Positions 35,870 through 46,018 are shown, numbered from the stretch's first letter. The stretch is 64,000 nt of DNA from Alphaproteobacteria bacterium (GCA_028289425.1 JANQPL010000017.1:434001-498000); one strand, 5' to 3'. Notes: generated by a model from the letters alone, not told the origin. Numbers and translations: made by a program.

Positions 35870-38113
35870 ATGGGTGTTGTAAAGATCGCTCGCCGCACAT
35901 TCCTGATCGGGACCGTTGCCGTCGCCGGTGGTGTTGCATTTGGCTACTACCAATACAGAAGGCCGTTGCCAAATCCGTTGCTCGACTCCTTGGGGACGGG
36001 CGAGGCGGCCATTACGCCTTACGTGAAGATTGACGCCAATGGGGTCACGCTGATTACGCCACGGGCGGATAAGGGGCAGGGGGCCTATTCCATCCAAGCC
36101 TATCTGTTGGCGGAGGAACTGGACGTCGATCCTCTCAACGTTAACTTGTCCGTCGGTGTGCCCAGTAAGGCCTATTACAACAGCCGCGTTATGGATGAAG
36201 CGTTTCCCTTCGCTGCGACGGATGACAGCGCGGTGGCCAATACGGTGCGCGGTGCCGGAGACGTGGTCACGCGCATGATGGGCATGCAGATGACGGGCGG
36301 GTCGTCCACGGTCCCGGACGGCTATGAAAAATTGCGCCACGCCGGCGCCGTTGCGCGCGAAACGCTTAAGGAAGCGGCTGCCGTCAAGACCGGTGTGCGC
36401 CGTTCCCAGCTAACGACGGAAGATGCCCATGTGATTTTGCCGGACGGAACCCGGCTGAGTTACACGGAGCTCGCGCCGATCGCGGCGCAGACAGAACCGG
36501 TGACGGATGTTGTGCTGCGCGAACCCGGCCAATGGCGGTATTTGGGTAAAGAAATTCAGCGTACGGATATTGTGGGCAAGTCCACCGGCCGCGAAAAGTA
36601 CGGCATCGATGTGTCCATGGACAACATGCTTTTTGCGACGGTGCGCGCAAACCCGGGTTTCGGCGGCGACATGCGCGGTTATGATGCATCCGCTGCCGAG
36701 GCGATGCGCGGCGTCAAGAAGATTGTGCCGGTCACAAGTGGGGTTGGAGTTGTCGCTGACAACACCTGGCGTGCTTTTCGCGCGGCCGAAGCAATCGAAA
36801 TCGATTGGGGGCCGGGACCATATCCCGCCACGTCTGCCGAGATGTGGGACGTGCTCGATGCCCATATTGATGAAGCCTACCAAGACCATCGCAACAAAAA
36901 TGTCGGTGATGTGGAAACGCCTCTCGCCCGTGGCCAAGAGGCTGTCGAGGCGGAATACAGATTGCCGTATCTCGCCCATGCACCCTTGGAACCCATGAAC
37001 GCGACGGTCCTTTTAGAGGATGACCGCATTGATATTTGGACAGGCACGCAGATTCCGCGGTTCATTGAAAACCATGTGGCGACACTGACGGGGCTTGCCC
37101 ACGACAACATCCACATTCACGTTCAGCCCATGGGCGGCAGTTTCGGCCATCGTCTCGAAGATACGTATGTGCTTCAGGCCGTCGAAATCGCCAAGGCCAT
37201 GAAGGGCACCCCCATCAAAATGACCTGGTCCCGCGAAGAGGACATGACGCACGACTATCCGCGCCCCATGGCTCTTGCGAAGGCGCGTGGCAAGGTCAAG
37301 CCGGGCGCGGTGGAGGCCTGCGATTTGGACATTGTGTGCCAGTCCATCGCCACATCTTGGTTCGGCCGTTTGAAGGCGGCGCCGCCGGGACCCGACCAAA
37401 CCATCTCGACCGGCGCCTGGGATCAGCCATACGATATCCCCAACTATCGCGTGACCGGTTACCGGGCACCGGAGATGGTGCCGGTGAGTTCTTGGCGCTC
37501 GGTTGCCGCCTCGGGCAATGGCTTCATTCATGAAGGCTTCCTGGATGAGCTCATTCATGCAGCCGGTGCCGATCCTCTCGAAGAGCGCATTCGCTTGTGC
37601 AACCACAATGTGTCGCGCAAAGTGCTGGAAGCTGTTGGAGACATGTGCAGTTGGAGCGGCTTCAGTCTGGGAGAAAACAGGGGGCGCGGTGTCGCCTTCG
37701 TTATCTCATTCGGCGTGCCGGTGGCAGAAGTGGTCGATGTGACCGACACGCCGGAGGGCATCAGGATCGATAGGGTTTATGTGGCTTGCGATGTGGGCCG
37801 CGTGCTCGACCCGATCAATTTGGAAGCCCAGGTCACCGGGGGTGTCATCTTCGGGCTCGGTCATGCCATGAATTGTGAGCTGACCTATGAGGACTATGCC
37901 CCTCAACAGACCAACTATCATGCCTATGAGGCCATGCGGCTTTATCAAGCACCTGAAATAGAAGTGCGCGCGCTCGAGAATCTGGATCAGATTAGAGGGA
38001 TCGGAGAACCGGGCGTGCCGCCCGCCGCGCCGGCTTTAGCCAACGCGATCTTTGCTGCCACGGGCAAGCGCATCCGCGAACTACCGCTCAACAAACAGAT
38101 TCAATTTGTCTAG
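35870..38113 (+). CDS. Molybdopterin-dependent hydroxylase large subunit (IorB-like)
   Basis: 747 residues. A Tat-like signal ARRTFLIG is followed by hydrophobic [13 protein letters not shown]. The Mo-cofactor domain shows [26 protein letters not shown] and the terminal [13 protein letters not shown] with the catalytic Glu. This is the split, periplasmic type (isoquinoline 1-oxidoreductase beta / aldehyde dehydrogenase), which lacks an FAD subunit and passes electrons to cytochrome c. The next gene encodes such a cytochrome. Substrate could be an aldehyde or N-heterocycle. Confidence 0.92.
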   Translation: MGVVKIARRTFLIGTVAVAGGVAFGYYQYRRPLPNPLLDSLGTGEAAITPYVKIDANGVTLITPRADKGQGAYSIQAYLLAEELDVDPLNVNLSVGVPSKAYYNSRVMDEAFPFAATDDSAVANTVRGAGDVVTRMMGMQMTGGSSTVPDGYEKLRHAGAVARETLKEAAAVKTGVRRSQLTTEDAHVILPDGTRLSYTELAPIAAQTEPVTDVVLREPGQWRYLGKEIQRTDIVGKSTGREKYGIDVSMDNMLFATVRANPGFGGDMRGYDASAAEAMRGVKKIVPVTSGVGVVADNTWRAFRAAEAIEIDWGPGPYPATSAEMWDVLDAHIDEAYQDHRNKNVGDVETPLARGQEAVEAEYRLPYLAHAPLEPMNATVLLEDDRIDIWTGTQIPRFIENHVATLTGLAHDNIHIHVQPMGGSFGHRLEDTYVLQAVEIAKAMKGTPIKMTWSREEDMTHDYPRPMALAKARGKVKPGAVEACDLDIVCQSIATSWFGRLKAAPPGPDQTISTGAWDQPYDIPNYRVTGYRAPEMVPVSSWRSVAASGNGFIHEGFLDELIHAAGADPLEERIRLCNHNVSRKVLEAVGDMCSWSGFSLGENRGRGVAFVISFGVPVAEVVDVTDTPEGIRIDRVYVACDVGRVLDPINLEAQVTGGVIFGLGHAMNCELTYEDYAPQQTNYHAYEAMRLYQAPEIEVRALENLDQIRGIGEPGVPPAAPALANAIFAATGKRIRELPLNKQIQFV

Positions 38114-38152
38114 AACGATTCAATACGACAATGAAACGCTCTAGGGGGGCGG

Positions 38153-38800
38153 ATGATGTTGACGAGATTTCTGATTTTAATCGCATTTACATTGAGTGCT
38201 ACATCGGCCATCGCCCAGGAAGACGCGCCCATCGATCCGCAAGAAGGGCTGGCCACATGGGCGAAGATCTTTGAAATCGTATCCCACCCCCGTTGTGCCA
38301 ATTGCCACGTGCCCGAAGACAACCGGCCCCGCTGGTCGGGAGCCCATTACGGCCTTGAGGAAGGGGAATGGCGCTATCACGGCATGAACGTCAATGGTGG
38401 CGAAGACCGTTTCGGTACCATGACCCTTGCGTGTAATGCATGCCACCAGCAGGAAAACTCGGACGTGCCACATGGTCCGCCGGGGGCCCATGTGTGGATG
38501 CTGGCGCCGGTGGAGATGGTGTGGTGGCAAAAGAGCTCCGGAGAAATCTGTGAACAGATCAAAGATCCGGAGCGCAATGGTGGCCGCAACCTTGAGGAAG
38601 TGGCAGAGCACATCGACCATGATCACTTGGTACATTGGGGCTGGGACCCGGGGCCGGGGCGGGAGCCCGCGCCTTATTCCCGTAAGGAAGCGGTTGAGTT
38701 CTTCCGGTCTTGGGCCGCTGCCGGGGCGCCTTGCCCGGATGTTGCTGAGGCCACACAAGACTATCTTGAAGACCAGGCTCTACCGGAAACTGCCGAATAG
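38153..38800 (+). CDS. Secreted dihaem cytochrome c-like protein
   Basis: 215 residues. Signal peptide about 1-22 (FLILIAFTLSATSAIAQ). Two CxxCH haem motifs, CANCH and CNACH, about 48 residues apart. Other conserved-looking parts are VWMLAPVEMVWWQKSS and HLVHWGWDPGPGR. It follows the IorB-like gene by 39 bp and is the likely electron acceptor in the periplasm. The family is often annotated as isoquinoline 1-oxidoreductase-associated protein. ATG 38156 is an equally possible start. Confidence 0.85.
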   Translation: MMLTRFLILIAFTLSATSAIAQEDAPIDPQEGLATWAKIFEIVSHPRCANCHVPEDNRPRWSGAHYGLEEGEWRYHGMNVNGGEDRFGTMTLACNACHQQENSDVPHGPPGAHVWMLAPVEMVWWQKSSGEICEQIKDPERNGGRNLEEVAEHIDHDHLVHWGWDPGPGREPAPYSRKEAVEFFRSWAAAGAPCPDVAEATQDYLEDQALPETAE

Positions 38801-38937
38801 GGCGGTTGGCGACTGTTTGACGGCGCTTGGATGCGCGGGGCCTGGTGGTTCTCCATGCCATGCTTTTGACACCCTGAGAATTCCGGAATCTGTGTAAGTC
38901 ACTGATTTTCATGGAAAATATTCGGTGGATAATTTAG

Positions 38938-38967
38938 TTGACACTATTAACTTAACAATGTTATCTT
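38938..38967 (+). promoter_or_regulatory. Promoter with operator palindrome upstream of TetR gene
   Basis: A perfect -35 box TTGACA (38938-38943) and a -10-like TATCTT (38962-38967) are 18 bp apart. The spacer holds the palindrome TAACA-A-TGTTA (38953-38963). The start codon ATG at 38975 lies only 7 bp after the -10 box, so the transcript would begin at or next to the ATG (leaderless). The operator position fits autorepression. Confidence 0.6.
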
Positions 38968-38974
38968 AATTTCC

Positions 38975-39592
38975 ATGGCAAGACCCGCATATACATCCGC
39001 AGAACGCGAAGAAATCGAAACCGACATCCGGCGTGCCGCTTTGAAGCTGTTCGCCAAGGTTGGCTATCGCGGCACAAGCCTTCGAGCGATCGCGAAAGAG
39101 CTGGGGTGGAGCGCCACGGCGCTTTACCGCTACTACGACAATAAAGAATCTCTCGTCGCTGCCATCCGCGCCGACGGTTTCAAAGAGATGCAAGCAATCC
39201 TTTCCAGTGTGCATCAGGCGGCGGCGTCCGGCGTCGACGCCGGCGCAATGGGCATTCGTGCCTATGTGGCCTTTGCCTCCGAGAAGCAGGCGCTCTATCA
39301 GCTCATGTACGAGCTCGACCAAGGTGAAGTGGCGGAACTGCCGATTGTCAGGCAAGAGCGCCGCAAGGCTTTTGCGGCAGCGGAAGCTATCGCCGCCGAT
39401 GTTATTCAGGAAACAAATCTATCGTACACGGATAATGAACTGGCGCATCTCATGTGGGTGGCGGCCCACGGGCTTGCGGCGCTTCAAGTGGCAAGCCAGC
39501 TCGATCTTGGCATGACTTCCGGAGAACTTATCGGGCCCGTCGTGCAAACACTGATGCGCGGCCTCTTAAACAAGGAGCAGGATCATGTATGA
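38975..39592 (+). CDS. TetR/AcrR-family transcriptional regulator
   Basis: 205 residues. IRRAALKLFAKVGYRGTSLRAIAKELGWSATALYRYYDN is the helix-turn-helix, given here by its key parts AKVGYRGTS, AIAKELGWS and LYRYYDNK. A WHG-type C-terminal ligand domain (LMYELDQGEVAELP, LMWVAAHGLAALQ) follows. It starts an eight-gene unit and overlaps the next gene by 8 bp, so it probably regulates the unit including the sulfatase and FGE genes. Confidence 0.9.
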   Translation: MARPAYTSAEREEIETDIRRAALKLFAKVGYRGTSLRAIAKELGWSATALYRYYDNKESLVAAIRADGFKEMQAILSSVHQAAASGVDAGAMGIRAYVAFASEKQALYQLMYELDQGEVAELPIVRQERRKAFAAAEAIAADVIQETNLSYTDNELAHLMWVAAHGLAALQVASQLDLGMTSGELIGPVVQTLMRGLLNKEQDHV

Positions 39593-40826
39593 CGTCATTG
39601 TTGTCGGTGCCCGCTGTGGCGGCGCCCCCTTGGCCATGTTGCTTGCGCGCGAAGGCCACAAGGTGCTGATGGTTGACCGCATGGCCATCGGCACGGATAT
39701 CATGTCCACTCATTATGTGAAGCGCAGCGGGGCGAGCCTGCTCAACAGATGGGGACTCCTCGAGCAGTTGCGCCAGGCCGGCACGCCGGGCATTTCCGAG
39801 CTTAGTTTCAACATCGATGAAACCAAACTGGCGGGCAGGGCGCCGGGATGTGACGGCGTTGCTGAAGATTTCACGCCGCGCCGCACGGTTCTTGATCCGA
39901 TCCTTGTGCAGGCTGCGGCCGAAGCCGGCGCGGAAATCCGCGATCAGTTTACCGTCAGCTCTCTGATCTTCGATGAGGGACGGGTAGCGGGCATTCGCGG
40001 CACGGGTAAAAACGGCATCGAAACGGCGGAGCGCGCCAAGGTGGTTGTAGGCGCGGACGGCATCCGTTCATTGGTTGCCAAATCGGTGGGGGCTGAAACC
40101 ATTGTGGATGGCGGTTCGCACACCTGCGGTTACTACGCCTATTACTCCGGCATGCGCGATAAGGACAATGCAGCGAGCCTTAGCATCCGCACGCAAGACC
40201 GGCGCTTTTACATTACCTTTCCTACCAATGACGACTTGGACATGGTGTTTCTGTTCTGGCCGGCGGAGGAAGCACGGTCCGTGCGCAAGGACCTGGAGGC
40301 GGCGTTCGGCGAAAGCCTGAAACTTGTGCCGGAACTTGAGGCCCGCGTCCGGCAAGGTAAACGGGAAACCCGCATTACCGGTTCGCATCTCCTCCCCAAT
40401 TTTTTCCGGCGCGCCCATGGACCCGGCTGGGCCCTGGTGGGGGACGCGGCGCTCCATCGGGATCCGATCACGGCCCAAGGTATTACGAATGCATTCACCC
40501 ATGCAGCCATTCTCGGCGAAGAACTTTCGGCTGGACTCAAAGGCGATAAACCCATCGGTCAAGCGCTTGCCGATTATGACCGGCGCCAATTCGAAAAACT
40601 GAAGCCCATGTTCGATTACACGGTGCATCTATCCATGCTGCAGCCGCTGCCCGTAGAGGTAAAGCAAATGTTGCCGCTGATTGAAGGGAACCAAGAGGCG
40701 ATCGGCGCGTTCATCGGGTCGTTCCTCGGCAGTGTGCCGCTCGATCAAGTTTTTCCGCCTCATTTATTGGACCGATTTGCGGCCGATGTGGAACGCGGCA
40801 GGCCGGAGCTTCGCCATGTCGCCTAA
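39585..40826 (+). CDS. FAD-dependent oxidoreductase/monooxygenase
   Basis: 413 residues. FAD-binding Rossmann VVGARCGGAPLAMLLAREG at the N-terminus and the second FAD motif GWALVGDAALHRDPITAQG are those of the class A flavoprotein monooxygenase / geranylgeranyl-reductase fold. The first loop is GARCGG rather than GAGPAG, as in the FixC-like/PHBH subgroup. It overlaps the TetR gene by 8 bp and the next NTF2-like gene by 11 bp. It probably hydroxylates or reduces the pathway substrate. Confidence 0.88.
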   Translation: MYDVIVVGARCGGAPLAMLLAREGHKVLMVDRMAIGTDIMSTHYVKRSGASLLNRWGLLEQLRQAGTPGISELSFNIDETKLAGRAPGCDGVAEDFTPRRTVLDPILVQAAAEAGAEIRDQFTVSSLIFDEGRVAGIRGTGKNGIETAERAKVVVGADGIRSLVAKSVGAETIVDGGSHTCGYYAYYSGMRDKDNAASLSIRTQDRRFYITFPTNDDLDMVFLFWPAEEARSVRKDLEAAFGESLKLVPELEARVRQGKRETRITGSHLLPNFFRRAHGPGWALVGDAALHRDPITAQGITNAFTHAAILGEELSAGLKGDKPIGQALADYDRRQFEKLKPMFDYTVHLSMLQPLPVEVKQMLPLIEGNQEAIGAFIGSFLGSVPLDQVFPPHLLDRFAADVERGRPELRHVA

Positions 40827-41298
40827 AGATCTGAACACGCAAGACCGATTGCTGTGGCTTACCGACATTGAAGAGATCAAGCAGCTCAAGGCGCGTTATG
40901 CGCTCGCTTGTGACAATGACTACGACCCCGATGCGCTAGCCGATCTGTTTACGGAGGATGCCGTTTGGGATGGCGGCTTTATGGGCCGGGCGGAAACCCG
41001 GGACGGCATTCGCACCTTTTTCGCAAACGCGTCATCGGTGGTTGCCTTCGCCGTGCACGGCGTGAGCAACCCGCTCATTGAGGTGGCGGGCGACACCGCG
41101 AAAGGCCGTTGGTATCTGCACCAACCCATGGTGCTGCATGGCGACGGCGGCTGCTTCTGGTTCTGCGCACAATATGAAGATGACTATGTGCGCACGGACG
41201 ACGGCTGGAAGTTTCAGCATGTGCGTGTCAATGCGCGTGCTTTCACGCCCTTCGAAGAAGGGTTCGGCAAGGTCTTATTGGCCGATTTGCCGGGTTAG
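40816..41298 (+). CDS. NTF2-like (SnoaL) domain protein
   Basis: 160 residues from ATG 40816 (MSPKDLNTQDR), inside the end of the preceding gene. The cone-shaped NTF2 fold is indicated by IEEIKQLKARYALACDNDYDPDALADLF (core KARYALACD), EDAVWDGG and WKFQHVRVNARAF. The family includes dehydratases, isomerases and ring hydroxylating small subunits; a Tyr/Asp pair near the N-terminus could act. A second NTF2-like gene follows 9 bp downstream. Confidence 0.82.
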   Translation: MSPKDLNTQDRLLWLTDIEEIKQLKARYALACDNDYDPDALADLFTEDAVWDGGFMGRAETRDGIRTFFANASSVVAFAVHGVSNPLIEVAGDTAKGRWYLHQPMVLHGDGGCFWFCAQYEDDYVRTDDGWKFQHVRVNARAFTPFEEGFGKVLLADLPG

Positions 41299-41307
41299 GA
41301 GGAAATC

Positions 41308-41712
41308 ATGTCGACTCTTATCGATCATGCGAAAGGCTTCTATGCCATGGCGCTGAGCGATCCGGCGCAAGCCTGCGCTACATACCTTGCGCCGGACTTC
41401 ACCCTCGAAAACCCCTTGCCGGACACCATTCCTTTCGGTGGCGTTTATCACGGGGCGGAAGGATTTGTGGAATACCTCACCAAAATCGCCGCCGCCATCG
41501 ATATGGGCCCGCTCCACATGGAAGAATGGGCGGCGGACGACCATACGGTTGTTGTGCGTGGCGAAGAGGAAAGTCTCGTCAGATCAACGGGCCGCAAATA
41601 CCGCATGCGTTTCGTGCATTGGCTGACCTTCGATGGCGACGGCAAAGTCACCGCCATGCGCGAATTCAACGATACGGCGGAAATGGGAAAGGCGTTCGAT
41701 CATGAACATTAA
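41308..41712 (+). CDS. NTF2-like (SnoaL) domain protein
   Basis: 134 residues. Helical N-terminus (HAKGFYAMALSDP), DFTLENPLPDTIPFGGVYHG, and the last strands MRFVHWLTFDGDGKVTAMREFNDTAEMG match SnoaL-like polyketide-cyclase/ketosteroid-isomerase proteins. It is only distantly like its upstream neighbour. Start follows TTAGGAGG. Overlaps the sulfatase start by 11 bp. It may isomerise or dehydrate an intermediate. Confidence 0.82.
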   Translation: MSTLIDHAKGFYAMALSDPAQACATYLAPDFTLENPLPDTIPFGGVYHGAEGFVEYLTKIAAAIDMGPLHMEEWAADDHTVVVRGEEESLVRSTGRKYRMRFVHWLTFDGDGKVTAMREFNDTAEMGKAFDHEH

Positions 41713-43372
41713 CGCAAAACTCGCCGGGCTGCTCCTGTTCATCGGTGCGTGTGACGCCGGCGCCAATGAAATCATTCATGATGTGGAACATCAGCTGACA
41801 AAGGAACAACACGCGGAAGCGTGGCAGCAGGAAGATGCGCAGATCGACCAGGCGCTAAATGCGCTACAGGAAAAGCATGGCAAGCGCCCCAACATCATCC
41901 ATATCATGTGGGACGATGCGAGCCTGGGCGAGGTGGGTATTCCCGAACTCAACAAAGTTCTGGGGTATGACACGCCGCATATCAACCGCATGGCGGATGA
42001 AGGCATGGCGTTCACTCGCATGTACACGGAACCGTCCTGCACGCCCACCCGCGCAGCGGCGCTGACGGGCCGGCTGGCCGTTCGCTCAGGCATGTACAAG
42101 GTGGGCTTCCCACCGGAAGGTGCCGGTCTGCATGCGGATGAGGTAACCATTGCGGAAATCCTCAGCGCGAACGGATATGCCACGGGCTTTGTCGGTAAAG
42201 GGCATCAAGGCGACATCGAACAGGCCTATTTGCACAATCAGGGTTTCGATTACGCCAATTTCTCCATCTATAATCAGTATCCCTTCATGACGTGGAACCC
42301 GCGCGCCGCCATGGCGGGCCAGGCAAACGGCCTCATGCCGTTTCAGTGGGATAAGAAGCACACGCTGGATAGAGAGTTCCGGCCTCTGGCGTTCGTCAAT
42401 CAGCTTGAGGCCCGCAAAGGCGGCACGGCGAAAGAATTCATGGGCCCGCCCAACCCTGAAAACTACAAGAAGCTCATGCGCGCCCATCAACAGCAAACGC
42501 TTGCTTATATTCGCGATCATGCCGGAGGCGATGCCCCGTTTTACCTCGCTTATTGGCCGCATATGGCGGACCCCTTCGTGAAGCCGCAAGACCTCACCAG
42601 TAATGCGTCCACTTGGTACGCCTATTCAATGGAACAGCTTGACCGTGATATCGGCGAAGTGCTGGCCCTGGTCCAAGAGTTGGGCATTGCGGAAAACACG
42701 CTGGTGATCGCCATGGCGGATAACGGCCCCATGCACGAGCTCGCGCCCAATGGACCGCACGAAGTGATCTTCGCCGGCTACAAGAGCGACCATCGCGAAG
42801 GTGGCGTGCGGGTGCCGGCATTTGCCTGGTGGCCCGGTGCCATCGAAGAAGATCAAGTCGTCAACGACATGATCACCGTGCATGATCTGTTCACCACATT
42901 CGCCCGGCTGGCTGGCGCAATGGCTTCCATCCCCACCGATCGTGTGATTGACGGCGTGGATCAGACCGCGCTTCTTCTCAACGGCGAAGGACGGTCGCGC
43001 CGCGACTATTATCACATCTACACGGGCGATATGTTGGCGGCCACGGTCAAACAGCAGTTCAAGCGGGATTGGACCAAGGAGCGTCCTGGCCTTGTGACCG
43101 ATGCCTTTGTCGATCTTTATCGCGACACGCGTGAAGAATATGGTGACATGCCGCCTTACCTCTGGGCGTGGCTGGCATTCGATCACATGCGCGAGCGGCA
43201 TGTGGCGCAGATGGAAAGGTTTCCGAACCGTCCCGTCACGCGCGGCGTGCCTTATGAAGGGATTGACGATTTGCGGGCGGACGCAAAGCGCATGTCTGAT
43301 CGTCTGGTGAAATACAATCTATCAACAGGCGAAGCTACGCCTGGCCGTCAATCCTCGCTGATCGGCGAATAG
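41702..43372 (+). CDS. Sulfatase (arylsulfatase family, Cys-type)
   Basis: 556 residues from ATG 41702. The N-terminus MNINAKLAGLLLFIGACDAG is a signal with lipobox-like IGAC and Asp at +2, suggesting an inner-membrane-anchored periplasmic lipoprotein. The sulfatase signature CTPTR (Cys113) is the site converted to formylglycine by an FGE. Metal ligands include the Asp pair in MWDDASLG and the later ADNGP motif. It hydrolyses a sulfate ester. It precedes a DUF3179 gene by 9 bp, and an FGE gene is in the same unit, so the modifying enzyme is supplied locally. Confidence 0.9.
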   Translation: MNINAKLAGLLLFIGACDAGANEIIHDVEHQLTKEQHAEAWQQEDAQIDQALNALQEKHGKRPNIIHIMWDDASLGEVGIPELNKVLGYDTPHINRMADEGMAFTRMYTEPSCTPTRAAALTGRLAVRSGMYKVGFPPEGAGLHADEVTIAEILSANGYATGFVGKGHQGDIEQAYLHNQGFDYANFSIYNQYPFMTWNPRAAMAGQANGLMPFQWDKKHTLDREFRPLAFVNQLEARKGGTAKEFMGPPNPENYKKLMRAHQQQTLAYIRDHAGGDAPFYLAYWPHMADPFVKPQDLTSNASTWYAYSMEQLDRDIGEVLALVQELGIAENTLVIAMADNGPMHELAPNGPHEVIFAGYKSDHREGGVRVPAFAWWPGAIEEDQVVNDMITVHDLFTTFARLAGAMASIPTDRVIDGVDQTALLLNGEGRSRRDYYHIYTGDMLAATVKQQFKRDWTKERPGLVTDAFVDLYRDTREEYGDMPPYLWAWLAFDHMRERHVAQMERFPNRPVTRGVPYEGIDDLRADAKRMSDRLVKYNLSTGEATPGRQSSLIGE

Positions 43373-43381
43373 GAGGCCGCC

Positions 43382-44602
43382 ATGATCTGGGAAATTGCCC
43401 ATTGGAGCCTCCTGATCACTTCGCTGGGTATTGCCTTTGTCTACTTCAGAGATCTTGGTGATGTCACCCAGGCTTTTCTGAAGGTTCGCCGGCGCAACAT
43501 GATCTTTGCCATTCGGCACGAACGGCAGATGACCGCGGTAAGTGCGCTTTGTCTGGGGGCGGCGGCGACCCTTCATTGGGGAACCGGTGCAGGCATTGGG
43601 TGGCTCTTCATTCCCGCTGCGATGGGTGTTCTGCTGGTGCTCGCGTTTCCCTGGGTGTGGCTTCACATAGGTTTGCGCAATCAGCAAGGTACAGCGACGT
43701 ACTATTCGACCGTTGAAGCCAAAGGCTATGTGCGCCCAGAGGAAAGTGTGATCGTCATCGAAAACAATGGCGAAGCGCTTGCGTATCCGGACCATCATAT
43801 TAAGCGCCCGCATCTGGCCAGCCGGCCTGAAGGCCTGGGCGGTGAAGATGTGCTCATGACCTATTGTGCTATGTCCCATTTGGGATTGGCGTACCAACCG
43901 AGTATCGACGGCGAAGACCTCGACTTGGAGGTAATTGCTCAGCACGGCAACAATCTCATCATGAAAGATGTAACAACGGGTGAACCCATCCAACAGGTCT
44001 ATGGGACACGTGAACGCGACGGTAGGCATGGACCAAGCATGCGGCCGTGGCCCACCTTCCGTATGAGCTTTCGTGGATTTGAGAAGGCGTTTCCGGATGG
44101 CCAGGTGTTTCTGAACAAGCCGGTTTCCTTCGCGCTCAATCCGTTGCTCAACCTTTTCGACAATGTGATCGAAGCGATCTTTTTGTGGGCGCTCACGCCT
44201 CACCACCACAGCGAAGCCTTGATGTTTGAGACCTTGGATGTGGAAGACGACCGATTGCCCCGCAAGACGCTGGTTTGGGGCGTGTCGGCGGGAAATGAGT
44301 CGGTTGCGTACACGGAAGATTTTGTGCGCGAGAACGGTAATCTCATCAATTCGACTGTGGGCGGGCGCGCCATCGTTGTCGCTTATGATGACGCGCACGA
44401 GTCGCTGGGGGTCTTTTACAATGACAGCAGTGCGCCTGTATCGGCGATCGATTTCCGGGGTAATACCGATCGCGGTCCGTTGAAGCGCGTGGAAACCGTT
44501 CAAGCCGGCGCCTATTGGTGTGTGTGGGCGAACTTTTTCCCCCAGACTGATCTTAATCGAATGCCGGCCGACCTATCGCAGGAAGCAGCAGCGGCTGCGT
44601 AA
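43382..44602 (+). CDS. DUF3179 membrane protein
   Basis: 406 residues. Three membrane helices in the first 100 residues (IAHWSLLITSLGIAFVYF; SALCLGAAATLHWG; WLFIPAAMGVLLVLAF). The rest resembles DUF3179: EESVIVIENNGEALAYP, VLMTYCAMSHLGLAY, NNLIMKDVTTGEPIQQVYG. The Cys in TYCAMSHLG corresponds to the conserved Cys of that family, whose function is unknown. It lies between the sulfatase and amidase genes. Confidence 0.8.
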   Translation: MIWEIAHWSLLITSLGIAFVYFRDLGDVTQAFLKVRRRNMIFAIRHERQMTAVSALCLGAAATLHWGTGAGIGWLFIPAAMGVLLVLAFPWVWLHIGLRNQQGTATYYSTVEAKGYVRPEESVIVIENNGEALAYPDHHIKRPHLASRPEGLGGEDVLMTYCAMSHLGLAYQPSIDGEDLDLEVIAQHGNNLIMKDVTTGEPIQQVYGTRERDGRHGPSMRPWPTFRMSFRGFEKAFPDGQVFLNKPVSFALNPLLNLFDNVIEAIFLWALTPHHHSEALMFETLDVEDDRLPRKTLVWGVSAGNESVAYTEDFVRENGNLINSTVGGRAIVVAYDDAHESLGVFYNDSSAPVSAIDFRGNTDRGPLKRVETVQAGAYWCVWANFFPQTDLNRMPADLSQEAAAAA

Positions 44603-44632
44603 TCGGCCCATGGTGCAGTGAGGAGTGAGGCG

Positions 44633-46018
44633 ATGACAGATCAAAACACACTGCTTTTTCAGTCCTTGTCCGAAGTGTCGCAAAGGATCGCATCGCGGGA
44701 TTTGTCTCCGGTGGATCTAACCGAAGCGGTTCTCAATGCCATTGATGAGCAGGATGAGTATTACGGGGCGTATGTTGTCGTGGACCGCGAGGGTGCCCAG
44801 AAGGCAGCCCTAGACGCGGAAACCGAAGTCAGTCGGGGCGGCTATCGAGGCCCGCTGCATGGCATTCCGATCGGCATCAAAGACATTTTCGGCACCAACG
44901 GTCTGCCCACACGGTGCGGCTCGGTCATCGATGCGGTGCTGGTACCCGACAAAGACGCAGCCGTTGTCGCCAACCTTCGGAAAGCCGGGGCGATCATTAT
45001 CGGGAAAACGGTCACCACGGAATTTGCTTTGTCGGGCTACCACCCCACAAACCGGCCGCCGCAGAATCCGTGGGGCAAAGACCGTTGGGCGGGTGTTTCT
45101 TCCAGTGGCTCGGGTGTTTCGACGGCGGCCGGGCTTGCATTCGGGGCGCTTGGCACGGATACGGGCGGCTCGGTCCGGTTTCCGTCGGCGGCGAACGGTG
45201 TGGTGGGGCTGAAGCCGACCTTTGGCCGCCTAAGTACGTCGGGTGTTTTCCCATTGGCGCCTAGTTTGGATCACGTGGGCGCGTTCGGACGTCGTGTATT
45301 TGATGCGGCAATCATCTGCGACGCTGCCGGCGGTAAAACGCCCCGTGTTCCAAACCAAGCGAATTCGCCGCGCCGTCCATTGCGGATCGGTCTGGATCCG
45401 GCATTTGTAGAGGCTCATGCCGATCCTGAGGTGACGGCGGCATTTGAGCAGGCGATTGGCGTGTTTGAAGGGCAGGGGCATCATTTCGCTGCATTGGATT
45501 TTGGGCCGCTTTCTCAACTGGCTGCGCTGTGGGGACCGACGACAGCGTGGGAAGCGGCGGAGGTTCACCAAAAATACTTCCCAGAGCACGCGGATCTATA
45601 TGGTCCGGTGTTTCGCAATCTGCTGGAAGAAGGGGGACAGCTGACAGCGGATCAAAAGAACCATCTTGAATCCGCCCGGCGCGACGGGGTGTCCAAACTC
45701 AGCAACCTGTTGCAGCAGGTGGATGTTCTGGCATGCCCCAGCGCGCCGTCGCCCTCGATGCCGCTTTCCGATTTTCCCCCGGACGCGATCTTGCCTGCTG
45801 ATGCCGTCGCGGAGTTTGTGACGTTTACGGCGCCGTTTAACTTCTCAGGATCACCAACGATTTCAGCACCCTGTGGGTTTTCAACAGAGGGATTGCCGCT
45901 CAGCCTGCAATTGATCGGCAAACATGATGATGAGGAAACGCTGGTTCAGCTGATGGGCGCTTACGAACAAGCGACGGATTGGCACAAGCGACGACCGCCT
46001 GAGCCCGAAGTAGTGTGA
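44633..46018 (+). CDS. Amidase (amidase signature family)
   Basis: 461 residues. The Ser-cisSer-Lys triad is visible: Lys83 in GIKDIFG, cis-Ser at 156/157 in VSSSGSG and nucleophile Ser180 in DTGGSVRFPS. The start at ATG 44633 has GAGGAGTGAG upstream; GTG 44618 in the same frame is possible. The enzyme hydrolyses a carboxamide, and the GatA subunit is less likely because no gatB/C is near and the unit is catabolic. It lies 30 bp after the DUF3179 gene and 42 bp before the FGE gene. Confidence 0.9.
   Translation: MTDQNTLLFQSLSEVSQRIASRDLSPVDLTEAVLNAIDEQDEYYGAYVVVDREGAQKAALDAETEVSRGGYRGPLHGIPIGIKDIFGTNGLPTRCGSVIDAVLVPDKDAAVVANLRKAGAIIIGKTVTTEFALSGYHPTNRPPQNPWGKDRWAGVSSSGSGVSTAAGLAFGALGTDTGGSVRFPSAANGVVGLKPTFGRLSTSGVFPLAPSLDHVGAFGRRVFDAAIICDAAGGKTPRVPNQANSPRRPLRIGLDPAFVEAHADPEVTAAFEQAIGVFEGQGHHFAALDFGPLSQLAALWGPTTAWEAAEVHQKYFPEHADLYGPVFRNLLEEGGQLTADQKNHLESARRDGVSKLSNLLQQVDVLACPSAPSPSMPLSDFPPDAILPADAVAEFVTFTAPFNFSGSPTISAPCGFSTEGLPLSLQLIGKHDDEETLVQLMGAYEQATDWHKRRPPEPEVV

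Noticed and set aside
44633-46018. Amidase as GatA subunit of the tRNA amidotransferase
   Set aside because: No gatB or gatC nearby and it sits inside a catabolic unit; amidase signature alone does not separate the two, but the context favours a catabolic amidase.
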